Shown piece after piece: positions 1 through 6,003 of a stretch of 7,832 bases of DNA. The stretch's first letter is position 1; the number at the start of each line of letters is the position of its first letter. The notes beneath the pieces are model-generated. The model was not told where the DNA came from. It ran no database searches and saw only the letters and a program-made list of their open reading frames with translations. The stretch covers positions 1-7,832 of the forward strand of contig JAFGOU010000305.1 of assembly GCA_016926315.1 (NCBI GenBank), read 5' to 3'. Made by a program: the position numbers and the translations under genes. Source of the stretch: Chitinispirillaceae bacterium (GTDB lineage Bacteria; Fibrobacterota; Chitinivibrionia; Chitinivibrionales; Chitinispirillaceae).

Positions 1-583
1 ACGAACGGTCGACAACCTTTTCCAGGACCAGATCCGGCAGTGAGCCGATGCTGATGCTGGCCGGAGCGGTACGGCCGCGTACTTCTTCCGGTGTTCGGTA
101 AGAAGCCGTATTCTCCAGGGAAACTCCGGGTAAAACACCGGGCGCGACGACAGCACGCAGCGTGATCTCGCCGACCGCGCCCGGTTGTATTGTAAGGAGG
201 TTCCACGAAAGGCTTTGCCCGCTCACCGTTGCGGCGGGCTGGGATGAGACATAGATCAGGTCAGCGGACAGGGTGTCCGTGACACTGACGGATGAAGCGG
301 CAATATTTCCGGAATTTTGGAGGACGATGAGATACAGCACCGTATCGGAGGGCATATAGACGGATCGCTCCGCGCTTTTCGAAATTGAAAGCGAATAGCC
401 GTCCCCGACAGGGGTGATCACCGCCTGACTTTGTACGGAATAAACGAAACCGCCGGCATCGCGGTAGTCCGCGAACGCGACGTTCTCGATCTCCGTTCCG
501 GGAGCTGTCTGCGCGAATAAACGCAAAGATACCGCAAGCATCCAAAGGATTCCCGGGAGTATCTTTCTCGTTTTTCGGATCAT
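1..583 (-). CDS. Secreted DUF11-repeat protein, N-terminal part (runs off the left edge)
   Basis: This frame is open from the window edge to an ATG at 583 and gives 194 residues. Residues 1-25 form a Sec signal peptide: basic start MIRKTRK, a hydrophobic core, and a likely cut after LFA or LFAQ. Residues 26-59 (APGTEIENVAFADYRDAGG onward, ending AVITPV) match the same segment of the 561-aa protein encoded just upstream in the operon. Residues about 66-178 are one DUF11-type domain, with LQNSGN, a VTDTLSADLIYVSS strand and ENTASY. A second repeat begins at LPDLVLEKVVDRS. The protein is therefore probably a long multi-repeat exported protein, but its full length, C-terminus and any anchor are outside the window. 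An in-frame ATG at 592 is possible; 583 is preferred because AGGA lies 8 nt before it. It is the last visible gene of the four-gene secreted operon. Function unknown; a surface or matrix component is an inference. Confidence 0.85.
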   Translation of the reverse strand, partial: MIRKTRKILPGILWMLAVSLRLFAQTAPGTEIENVAFADYRDAGGFVYSVQSQAVITPVGDGYSLSISKSAERSVYMPSDTVLYLIVLQNSGNIAASSVSVTDTLSADLIYVSSQPAATVSGQSLSWNLLTIQPGAVGEITLRAVVAPGVLPGVSLENTASYRTPEEVRGRTAPASISIGSLPDLVLEKVVDRS

Positions 584-591
584 GTGCTTCA

Positions 592-595
592 TCCT
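592..595 (-). promoter_or_regulatory. Ribosome binding site deciding the start of the left-edge gene
   Basis: AGGA reads on the minus strand 8 nt before the ATG at 583. The upstream in-frame ATG at 592 overlaps this site and has no usable Shine-Dalgarno at a normal distance, which favours the shorter protein. Confidence 0.5.
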
Positions 596-623
596 AAAAT
601 GGGGATTTAAACGGGGGCTCTAC

Positions 624-670
624 CTTAAACCCAAAAACGCGGATATGAAGATCCGAGGTGCGGGTTTAAG
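624..670 (-). repeat. Compound inverted repeat (intercistronic hairpin)
   Basis: CTTAAACCC at 624-632 is the exact reverse complement of GGGTTTAAG at 662-670. Inside the 29-nt loop a second perfect pair, CGGAT (640-644) and ATCCG (651-655), encloses a 6-nt loop. Together they could fold as one stem with an internal loop and a capping hairpin in the transcript between the 561-aa gene and the left-edge gene. No U-run follows, so it does not look like a normal intrinsic terminator. An RNA stability or processing element, or a partial block that lowers expression of the downstream gene, fits better. Role is inferred. Confidence 0.5.
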
Positions 671-696
671 CGGTCGGTCCCGGTGATAAATTCCCG

Positions 697-2382
697 TCAG
701 TTGATGGTGACTTTAAAGGATACGCTGCTCGACCCGCCGGGTCCCAGGAGCGGGATCTCGAAGATCACGGAACTCCCGGAATGGGTGGCGCCGTCGCCGT
801 CCGAGACATCCGTTTTCGCCGAAGCGCCGATCTTCATGCTGCTTGAGACATAGGTCGTATTGGTCGGAACCGCATCCGTGACGACAACGGTCGTTGCGAC
901 GCCGCTTCCGGAGTTCAGGATCGTGACCGTATAGGTCAGGGTCGTTCCCGGCGGCTGGTTGCCGGTCGGCGAAACGCTCTTGGTCAGCGACAGGACCGGT
1001 GCGGTCACCGTGACGGTGATCTCTCCGAAATCGGAGACGGTCGGATCGCCCACGGAGGTGGCGGTCATTCGCATGACGCCGGTGCTTCCGTCGCTGGTCC
1101 CGGGAGGAATGGTCGCCTTGCCGATCACGTAAACAACCTCGCCCTGCACCTGCGTGCCGAAATCGATCTTTCCGTCAAGGTTTGTGTCTTCCAGCAGCAC
1201 GTCGCCGTTGTTGATGATGCCGTCGGCATTATGGTCGTAGTAGAATTCCCAGGTATTGAGCGCACTGGAGTAGGTAATGTTGAAAATATCCGGTCCGTTG
1301 CCCGTATTGGCTACCGTGGTAGCATAATAAACGATATCGCCCGGATCGCCGATGACCGATTTGTCGGCACCCACGGTGACGGAATACAGCTGTGCGACCG
1401 TCAGGGTGGCGCCGGTGGCATTGGCAGAAACCGGGGATTGCGGGGTTCCGGCAACATTGTTAAAGGTCACGGTGGCGGAATTCGTGATCACGGTCCCAAC
1501 CGGCACATTGTCATTGACGACGGCCTGGTAGTAGAGCGTGCCCGACGCTCCGGAAGGGGCATCGCCCCAGGTGAAGGTCACGGCACCGGGATTGGTCCCG
1601 TTGTAGTCGGAACTGTCGCCGTCAACCGCATCGGTGCGGGCGCTTGTCATGATCATCAGGCTCCCGGGAACGTAGGTCATGTTCGTCGCGATCGGACTCA
1701 CGATGACCACGTGCTTTGACGTAGCGGTCCCGTTGTTCTCGCCGTAGATAGCAAAGGTAACAATGTCTCCCGGTTTGGGGGTCGTATTGTCCGCGGTCAT
1801 CGTTACGCTCAGGACCGAGGTGCTGACGGTCGCCACGATCGTCGCCGAGGCGGAAACGCCGGTATTGAACCGCGAGGTCGCGGTCAGGGTCGTCGTCGAG
1901 AACGACTCGTCGGCGCCGCTGACATTGGTAACCACCACGACCAGATGATACGAGGCGTCCGCGGCCAGTGCGCTGGTGGCGGTCACGGCGGATTCCCCGA
2001 CATCCACGACGCCGTTGTTGTTGGCGTCATAATAGATCACGGCGGTGTTCACGCCGCCGCCGGTCTCCGCGATCACCTTGCTGAGGTCGTAGGTGTCCGT
2101 GCCGTTGCCCGTATTGGTCACGGTCAGCGCGAAGGAAACGGTTTCGCCCCCGATCACGTTCGATGAGGTCGAGGGAGGTGTGACGGTCACGCCGGCCACC
2201 TGGCTGACGATGGTCGTCACCGTGTTCGACGTGACGTTCGGCAGTTCGTTGCCGTTCGCGTCACGGTACTCGCCGGTGGCAAAATTGGTAATTGCCGTTC
2301 CGGCGGGTGTCCCGGCGGCAAAGGCCAGCGTTATTGCCAGACTCAGCGCAAGGACGGTGATCAACAACATTTTGGTTCGCAT
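697..2382 (-). CDS. Secreted DUF11-repeat protein with duplicated two-domain module and Asp-rich loops
   Basis: 561 residues. Residues 1-23 form a signal peptide with a cut near AFAA. Residues 24-60 carry a TPAGTAITNFATGEYRDANG segment also found at the N-terminus of the next gene. Four beta-rich domains follow: 63-188, 192-325, 333-460 and 463-561. Domains 1 and 3 are alike (NTGNGTDTYDL versus NTGNGPDIFNI), and each carries Ca-binding-type loops: D119-ANNNGVVDVGE, D383-HNADGIINNGD and D399-TNLDGKIDFG. Domains 2 and 4 are DUF11-type and alike (ATNMTYVPGSLMI versus PTNTTYVSSSMKI, each with a following DGD loop). The protein is thus a duplicated two-domain unit. It ends at SVSFKVTIN, the last strand of the final DUF11 domain, with no LPXTG, PEP-CTERM or other sorting tail. 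AAGGAGG lies 7 nt before the ATG, the strongest site among the four genes of this operon. It is probably an exported structural or adhesive protein; exact function unknown. Confidence 0.88.
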   Translation of the reverse strand: MRTKMLLITVLALSLAITLAFAAGTPAGTAITNFATGEYRDANGNELPNVTSNTVTTIVSQVAGVTVTPPSTSSNVIGGETVSFALTVTNTGNGTDTYDLSKVIAETGGGVNTAVIYYDANNNGVVDVGESAVTATSALAADASYHLVVVVTNVSGADESFSTTTLTATSRFNTGVSASATIVATVSTSVLSVTMTADNTTPKPGDIVTFAIYGENNGTATSKHVVIVSPIATNMTYVPGSLMIMTSARTDAVDGDSSDYNGTNPGAVTFTWGDAPSGASGTLYYQAVVNDNVPVGTVITNSATVTFNNVAGTPQSPVSANATGATLTVAQLYSVTVGADKSVIGDPGDIVYYATTVANTGNGPDIFNITYSSALNTWEFYYDHNADGIINNGDVLLEDTNLDGKIDFGTQVQGEVVYVIGKATIPPGTSDGSTGVMRMTATSVGDPTVSDFGEITVTVTAPVLSLTKSVSPTGNQPPGTTLTYTVTILNSGSGVATTVVVTDAVPTNTTYVSSSMKIGASAKTDVSDGDGATHSGSSVIFEIPLLGPGGSSSVSFKVTIN

Positions 2383-2424
2383 GATGGAACCTCCTTTTTG
2401 TTATTGTTTTTTTGTTGTTTGTTA
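2383..2424 (-). promoter_or_regulatory. A-rich leader with strong Shine-Dalgarno before the 561-aa gene
   Basis: The 42 nt between the 160-aa gene and this start are, on the coding strand, almost only A with scattered C and T (AACAAACAACAAAAAAAC-like) up to AAGGAGG at 2390-2396, 7 nt before the ATG. Such unstructured A/CA-rich leaders are known to favour ribosome loading. I infer that the 561-aa protein is made in larger amounts than its neighbours. Confidence 0.5.
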
Positions 2425-2907
2425 TTATTTGACCTTGACATTGAACTCAAGGATCTTTCTTTCCTTCGGGTTCAATGATCTTTGCAGTTCCCAGCGAATG
2501 TGCGTGATCATTTCAGGCGGAGCCTCTTTGATCACATCTTTGCCATTCGCATCTTTTACCGTGTAGGTGGGCGGCCAGGCTTGGTAGGAATATCCGCCGT
2601 TGATCGAAAAGGTGATCAGCGCGTCTTCCCCTTTGGCCGACAGGGGTACATACGCCACTCCGGCCGGAACGGGATCCGTGATGACCGGTTTGGTCATCAC
2701 GCCATCTCCCACATTCTGCGCGGTAATGACGTAACGGATCACATCGCGCGGCCGGTAGGCGACCGCCTTCTTTCCTGACTTCTCGGCCGCTGTCATATTG
2801 ACCTTGGTCTCGGCAATGCTCAGCTCCAGTTTCGGAGTCCCCTGCGCCGCGAGAAGGGAGGCCAATACCAGTATCCCCAGAAAGCTTCGGAATTTGTTGA
2901 TCTTCAT
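2425..2907 (-). CDS. Small secreted single-DUF11-domain protein
   Basis: 160 residues. Residues 1-22 form a short signal peptide (MKINKFRSF, a hydrophobic stretch, a cut near LLAAQ). The rest is about one DUF11 domain: YRPRDVIRYVITAQNVGDG, the ITDPVPAGVAYVPLS strand, then INGGYSYQAWPPTY, ITHIRWELQRSLNPKE and a final EFNVKVK strand. The C-terminal half resembles the last domain of the 579-aa protein encoded just upstream (HNGGISYDASQTPP, LSFQRSTALTPGSG, FKVTVK), so the two are partial paralogues. AGGAG sits 7 nt before the ATG, and only 14 nt separate it from the preceding stop, so translation is probably coupled. A single secreted repeat could be a subunit, cap or accessory to the larger repeat proteins; this is inference. 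No anchor or catalytic motif is visible. Confidence 0.87.
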   Translation of the reverse strand: MKINKFRSFLGILVLASLLAAQGTPKLELSIAETKVNMTAAEKSGKKAVAYRPRDVIRYVITAQNVGDGVMTKPVITDPVPAGVAYVPLSAKGEDALITFSINGGYSYQAWPPTYTVKDANGKDVIKEAPPEMITHIRWELQRSLNPKERKILEFNVKVK

Positions 2908-2921
2908 ATTGAATCTCCTCG

Positions 2922-4661
2922 TTATTTTACGGTTACTTTAAATGAAACGGAAGCGCCCGAACCGGGTGTCAGGGCCGTTGAGCGCTGAAAGGACAGGTTC
3001 GTGACGGGCGGCGTCTGGCTTGCATCGTAACTGATCCCGCCGTTATGGCTGTAGGTGACGGTCATATCCGCGCCTGTCGCGGAATTGGTGACGTAGTCCG
3101 TATTGACCGGGATGCTTTCCAGAATGATCACGATGCTGGCGTTGCCGTCGCCGTTGTTGAGGTAAGATACGGTATACGTCAGGGTATCCCCCGGGGTGGC
3201 GGAGGATTTGTCCACGGATTTGGAAAGAGCCAGGACCGGGGCCGTCACGGTCACCGGGGCGGTCGGACCGGTGCTGATCACGCCGAAATTGGTCCCGCTG
3301 ATGGTGACATTGTTGAGATATACTCCCCGTACCAGGGTCGCTTTTGCGGTGAAGGTCAGCGTAACGCTGCCGGATGCCGGTACGGACCAGCTCCCCTGCC
3401 AGGTCAGCTGACTTCCGTTGACGGTCGGATCCGCCGTGGTCAATCCCGTCGTTGATCCGCTGACGTAGCTGAATCCGGCAGGCAGGTTGTCGACAATGCT
3501 CGTTAACATGCCGGCGACATTTCCCGTATTCTGGATCTGAATCGTATAGCTGACATTGGATCCACTGGTAACGGTGGACGTGGGGGTCGTTTTTTGAACG
3601 GCCATCAGGGGCGAATTGACCTCAAAGGTGTCGTAGGGGTAATAGATGCCCGGCATGCGGGGATGTTCGACCTGTATCGAATAGATCCCGAAGGGAACGC
3701 TTGGCCCGATCGCCCACAGGGACGTGTTCAGAAGTTCGCCGGTCGCCGTCGTGCTCAGCACCCCGCTCCAGACAACCGTATTGCTGCTGTTCAGGATGCG
3801 GACATTGCGCTGACCGGCATTGTAATAGGGCGATGCGGAGGTCGGCCACCGGAAACCGGAGACCGTGACGGTCTCGCCACGGTACCAGATGCCTTGATTG
3901 CTGTACGGGCTGATGTCGCGGGTATCGGAGATCCTTGCAAAGGATCGGAGCAGGTTCGGCGTGTAAATCATGGCCTGCGAGAAGGCCAGGTCAAGGGATG
4001 TCGAGGTTCCCAGAATATCCCGGGCGGTCACCGTTTCGTTATTATTGGTCGCATAGAACATCAGAAAGGGGGTGGTGTAGGTGACGGCCGAAGCATATCC
4101 GGCTTTCTGAAGCGCGGTGAGAGGTATCTGAACGTCAAGATAAACCGCATTCGGGTACTGGGCAGTGCCAGCCGGAACGGTCCGGGCAAATCCGGCCGCG
4201 ACCGGATTGGAAAGCGTAAAATGCGGCGTAGCATCGGGGGTATTATCGGGACCGGCCGTATTGGGATAGGTGTTCAGGGTTCGAGATATTCCGTTGAGCT
4301 GGATGAACCAGTCGAGAAAGTTGTCCGCATTCAGGTCCAGGACCATGAACCAGCCGCCCCTGTCCAGCGCGCCTCCGCTCACCGGCGTTGTGCGAAGGGT
4401 CATCCGGAAGAACAGGCTTGTGGGGGATGATCCGTAATACGCTATCTCTCCGCTTAGATCCGGCACCATGTCAATTCTGCTCAATCCGCCGCTGCCCCAG
4501 ATATCCTGATAATTGTTCCAGTCAAAGTTCCGCAGGGCCACCCAGTCAGCGCTCAGCGGCCAGGCTTCCTGGGCGAAAAGCCCGGACGGTGCCGCCAGGA
4601 ATAAAAGCAGGATAAATACGCATATGAACCGGCCCCTGTCCGGTTTTCCGAAGCGACTCAA
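2922..4661 (-). CDS. Secreted protein: unrecognised N-terminal domain, Ig-like middle, two DUF11 domains
   Basis: 579 residues from a TTG start. Residues 1-31 form a signal peptide (KPDRGRF, then a hydrophobic core, a cut near LFAQ). Residues 32-240 form a beta-rich, aromatic-rich domain that I do not recognise. It contains WFMVLDLNADNFLDWF, a D-x-N-x-D loop that could bind Ca, then GPDNTPD and YLDVQIPLTAL. It loosely recalls carbohydrate-binding or DOMON-like sandwiches, but that is weak. Residues 255-347 look like an Ig or macroglobulin-like domain (GIWYRGETVTVSGF to GIYSIQVEHP). Residues 351-472 (IQNTGNVAG, LPAGFSYVSGST) and 474-579 (LNNGDGN, IPVNTDYV, ending SVSFKVTVK) are DUF11 domains. 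It is first in the operon. The start is uncertain: no ATG lies in frame between the upstream stop at 4719-4721 and residue 65, the TTG has only a weak GGGA very close upstream, and the frame opens about 19 codons further. Probably a surface or matrix protein. Confidence 0.85.
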   Translation of the reverse strand: MSRFGKPDRGRFICVFILLLFLAAPSGLFAQEAWPLSADWVALRNFDWNNYQDIWGSGGLSRIDMVPDLSGEIAYYGSSPTSLFFRMTLRTTPVSGGALDRGGWFMVLDLNADNFLDWFIQLNGISRTLNTYPNTAGPDNTPDATPHFTLSNPVAAGFARTVPAGTAQYPNAVYLDVQIPLTALQKAGYASAVTYTTPFLMFYATNNNETVTARDILGTSTSLDLAFSQAMIYTPNLLRSFARISDTRDISPYSNQGIWYRGETVTVSGFRWPTSASPYYNAGQRNVRILNSSNTVVWSGVLSTTATGELLNTSLWAIGPSVPFGIYSIQVEHPRMPGIYYPYDTFEVNSPLMAVQKTTPTSTVTSGSNVSYTIQIQNTGNVAGMLTSIVDNLPAGFSYVSGSTTGLTTADPTVNGSQLTWQGSWSVPASGSVTLTFTAKATLVRGVYLNNVTISGTNFGVISTGPTAPVTVTAPVLALSKSVDKSSATPGDTLTYTVSYLNNGDGNASIVIILESIPVNTDYVTNSATGADMTVTYSHNGGISYDASQTPPVTNLSFQRSTALTPGSGASVSFKVTVK

Positions 4662-4770
4662 ATTTCCCGTCTTAAAATCGATAGTGTTCAGTTCCTTTTT
4701 CGTTATTTTAAATCTGTATTAATTTTATATTAATTTTACGTCCAATTCAGCGAAATACCTAATAAAATAA
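4662..4770 (-). promoter_or_regulatory. Probable promoter region of the secreted-protein operon
   Basis: This stretch is far more AT-rich than anything around it. On the minus strand it holds TATAAA (4724-4729) and several TTAATA-like hexamers, about 60 nt before the TTG start. No convincing -35 box is found at 15-18 nt; TTGGAC at 4740-4745 is too close to TATAAA. An AAAAAGGAA stretch near 4692-4700 resembles a Shine-Dalgarno but is not followed by a good start codon. The assignment rests on composition and position only. Confidence 0.4.
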
Positions 4771-4786
4771 TCCGGCGAATGTTCCC

Positions 4787-4814
4787 GGAAAAGGCCGGAA
4801 GGCATCCTTTTTTT
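4787..4814 (+). terminator. Possible terminator or attenuator hairpin in the plsX leader region
   Basis: On the plus strand AAAAGG (4789-4794) can pair with CCTTTT (4806-4811) across 11 nt; alternatively AAGG (4799-4802) pairs with CCTT (4806-4809) across CAT. A run of seven T ends at 4814. No plus-strand gene ends here, so if it is used it would act in a plsX leader or stop stray antisense transcription. The stem is weak. Confidence 0.25.
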
Positions 4815-4855
4815 CAGCTCGGACCGGGACTCTTCGTCACGGATTTGGGCATGGC

Positions 4856-4923
4856 GTGAAAATATGTAGACCCGGGCATAAAAATGCCGTAAATTAGGCT
4901 TAACACAGAAGGAAAGGAAAAGA
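4856..4923 (+). promoter_or_regulatory. plsX: Candidate plsX promoter and leader with small hairpin
   Basis: GTGAAA (4856-4861) and TAAAAA (4879-4884) are 17 nt apart, and each matches four of six consensus positions. Overlapping the second is a small perfect inverted repeat, GGCAT-AAAA-ATGCC (4875-4888), which could be an operator or mere chance. A purine-rich AAGGAAAGGAAAAG tract just before the ATG at 4924 supplies the ribosome binding site. The ribosome binding site is convincing; the promoter is weak. Confidence 0.3.
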
Positions 4924-5967
4924 ATGCCAGAAACTCCGATCACCATTGCCGTTGATGCCATGGGCGGCGACAACGCTCCGCAGATCACCGTGGACGGCGC
5001 TTGCCGGATCACGCTTGAGACCCCTACCCGCCTTATCCTGGTCGGGGACGAGGAAAAGATCAGGGCCGAGCTTGCAAAGCACCGCTATCAGGCGGAACAG
5101 ATAGAGATCCTCCACACTCCCGATGAGATCAGCGCTGAAGATTCGCCCTTAAAAGCCGTCCGGGAAAAGCCGAACGCTTCGGTCCTTCTTGCCGCCAAAC
5201 TGCTGAGCGAGGGAAAGGCCGATGCGATGATCTCCGCCGGCGGCACCGGGGCGGTCGTCCTGTCCGCCGCGATCCACGTCAAACGTATTCCGGGCGTACG
5301 GCGCACCGCGCTCGGGATCATGTACCCGACCCTGAACGTGCAAAAACGCGAACATATTTTTTCGCTGATGCTGGACATCGGCGCCAATGTGGTCAATGCC
5401 CCGGACGACCTGGTCCATTTCGCCTACATGGGCATCAGCTATAAGAAAAAGATCCTGAACGTGGAATCCCCCACCGTTGCGCTGCTGAACATCGGCGCCG
5501 AAGAACACAAGGGAAATGAGACCATGAAGGCCGCCTACAAGCTCCTCGCTTCCCGTCCGGACATCCGCTTTATCGGGAATATTGAAGGAAACGAACTGAT
5601 GAGCGGCAAGGCGGATGTGGTGGTCACGGAGGGTCTGACGGGCAACATCGCGATGAAGACCATGGAAGGAACGTCCGAAGCGGTACGGACCCTGGGAGGC
5701 ATGGCGATGAAGGGGAAACTGGTCTGGCGGCTCGGACTGCTCTGTCTGTCCGGCGGCATCAAAAAGGTCCTGAAGGTCGCCAATTACGAGGAATACGGCG
5801 GCGCGCCGATCTTCGGCTACGACAAGCCGGTCGTAAAAGCCCACGGCCGTTCCACGGCCTATGCCTTTAAGAACGGGATCGGGGTGGCCATTCAGGCCGT
5901 GCAGAACGATCTGATCGCGATCACGCGGGAGTCCATCGCCCACTTCGAATCGGATAAGAACGTCTGA
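4924..5967 (+). CDS. plsX: Phosphate acyltransferase PlsX
   Basis: PlsX converts acyl-ACP and phosphate to acyl-phosphate, the donor used by the membrane enzyme PlsY for the first acylation of glycerol-3-phosphate. It is a peripheral cytosolic enzyme. The 347 residues match the family's usual length. Visible family motifs in order are IAVDAMGGDNAP (8-19), SAGGTGAV (104-111), MLDIGANV (149-156), LLNIGAEEHKGNE (188-199 region), VVVTEGLTGNIAMKTMEG (232-249), YGGAPIFG (291-298) and VVKAHGRS (303-310). Two motifs differ slightly from the commonest forms: SAGNTGA is SAGGTGA here, and the DG of the VVxxDG motif is EG. Both look tolerable, not inactivating. The ATG has a purine-rich ribosome binding site. 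Unlike many genomes, neither rpmF upstream nor fabH downstream is adjacent; the gene stands alone, divergent from the secreted-protein operon and convergent with fabZ. Its acyl-ACP substrate comes from the neighbouring fab genes. Confidence 0.97.
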   Translation: MPETPITIAVDAMGGDNAPQITVDGACRITLETPTRLILVGDEEKIRAELAKHRYQAEQIEILHTPDEISAEDSPLKAVREKPNASVLLAAKLLSEGKADAMISAGGTGAVVLSAAIHVKRIPGVRRTALGIMYPTLNVQKREHIFSLMLDIGANVVNAPDDLVHFAYMGISYKKKILNVESPTVALLNIGAEEHKGNETMKAAYKLLASRPDIRFIGNIEGNELMSGKADVVVTEGLTGNIAMKTMEGTSEAVRTLGGMAMKGKLVWRLGLLCLSGGIKKVLKVANYEEYGGAPIFGYDKPVVKAHGRSTAYAFKNGIGVAIQAVQNDLIAITRESIAHFESDKNV

Positions 5968-6003
5968 CCGTCTGCCGCAAATGAAACGGAATAATTATTT
6001 TTT
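5968..6003 (+). terminator. Weak possible terminator between convergent plsX and fabZ
   Basis: CCGT (5968-5971) can pair with ACGG (5986-5989) over a 14-nt loop. An AT-rich tract ending in six T (5998-6003) follows and overlaps the fabZ stop codon. The palindrome AATAATTATT lies between them. The stem is only 4 bp, so this is tentative. No clear terminator for the fab transcript is seen on the other strand. Confidence 0.25.

Noticed and set aside
261..545. A 94-codon minus-strand frame in the left-edge gene
   Set aside because: The neighbouring minus-strand frame starting at 583 gives a signal peptide and a DUF11 domain continuous to the window edge; this one is an Arg-rich out-of-frame reading of it.
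1295..2117. A 16-nt direct repeat (1295-1310 and 2102-2117) as a mobile-element or recombination site
   Set aside because: It encodes the same TGNG turn in two homologous domains, so it reflects protein-level duplication and not an attachment or target site.
2093..2566. A 157-codon plus-strand frame with a hydrophobic Cys/Tyr/Phe-rich stretch
   Set aside because: The hydrophobic part is just the reverse reading of the A-rich leader at 2383-2424; the rest is antisense to DUF11 coding sequence.
3594..4430. A 278-codon plus-strand open frame opposite the 579-aa secreted gene
   Set aside because: Its product is Gly/Arg/Asp-rich with no signal or domain, and the opposite strand encodes a coherent signal peptide and DUF11 domains.
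4725..5012. A 95-codon minus-strand frame across the plsX start and spacer
   Set aside because: It overlaps the conserved PlsX N-terminus antisense and resembles nothing known. The spacer 4662-4923 seems to hold only regulatory sequence.
5149..5943. A 264-codon minus-strand open frame opposite plsX
   Set aside because: Pure shadow of plsX; low-complexity His/Asp/Gly-rich translation with no family resemblance.
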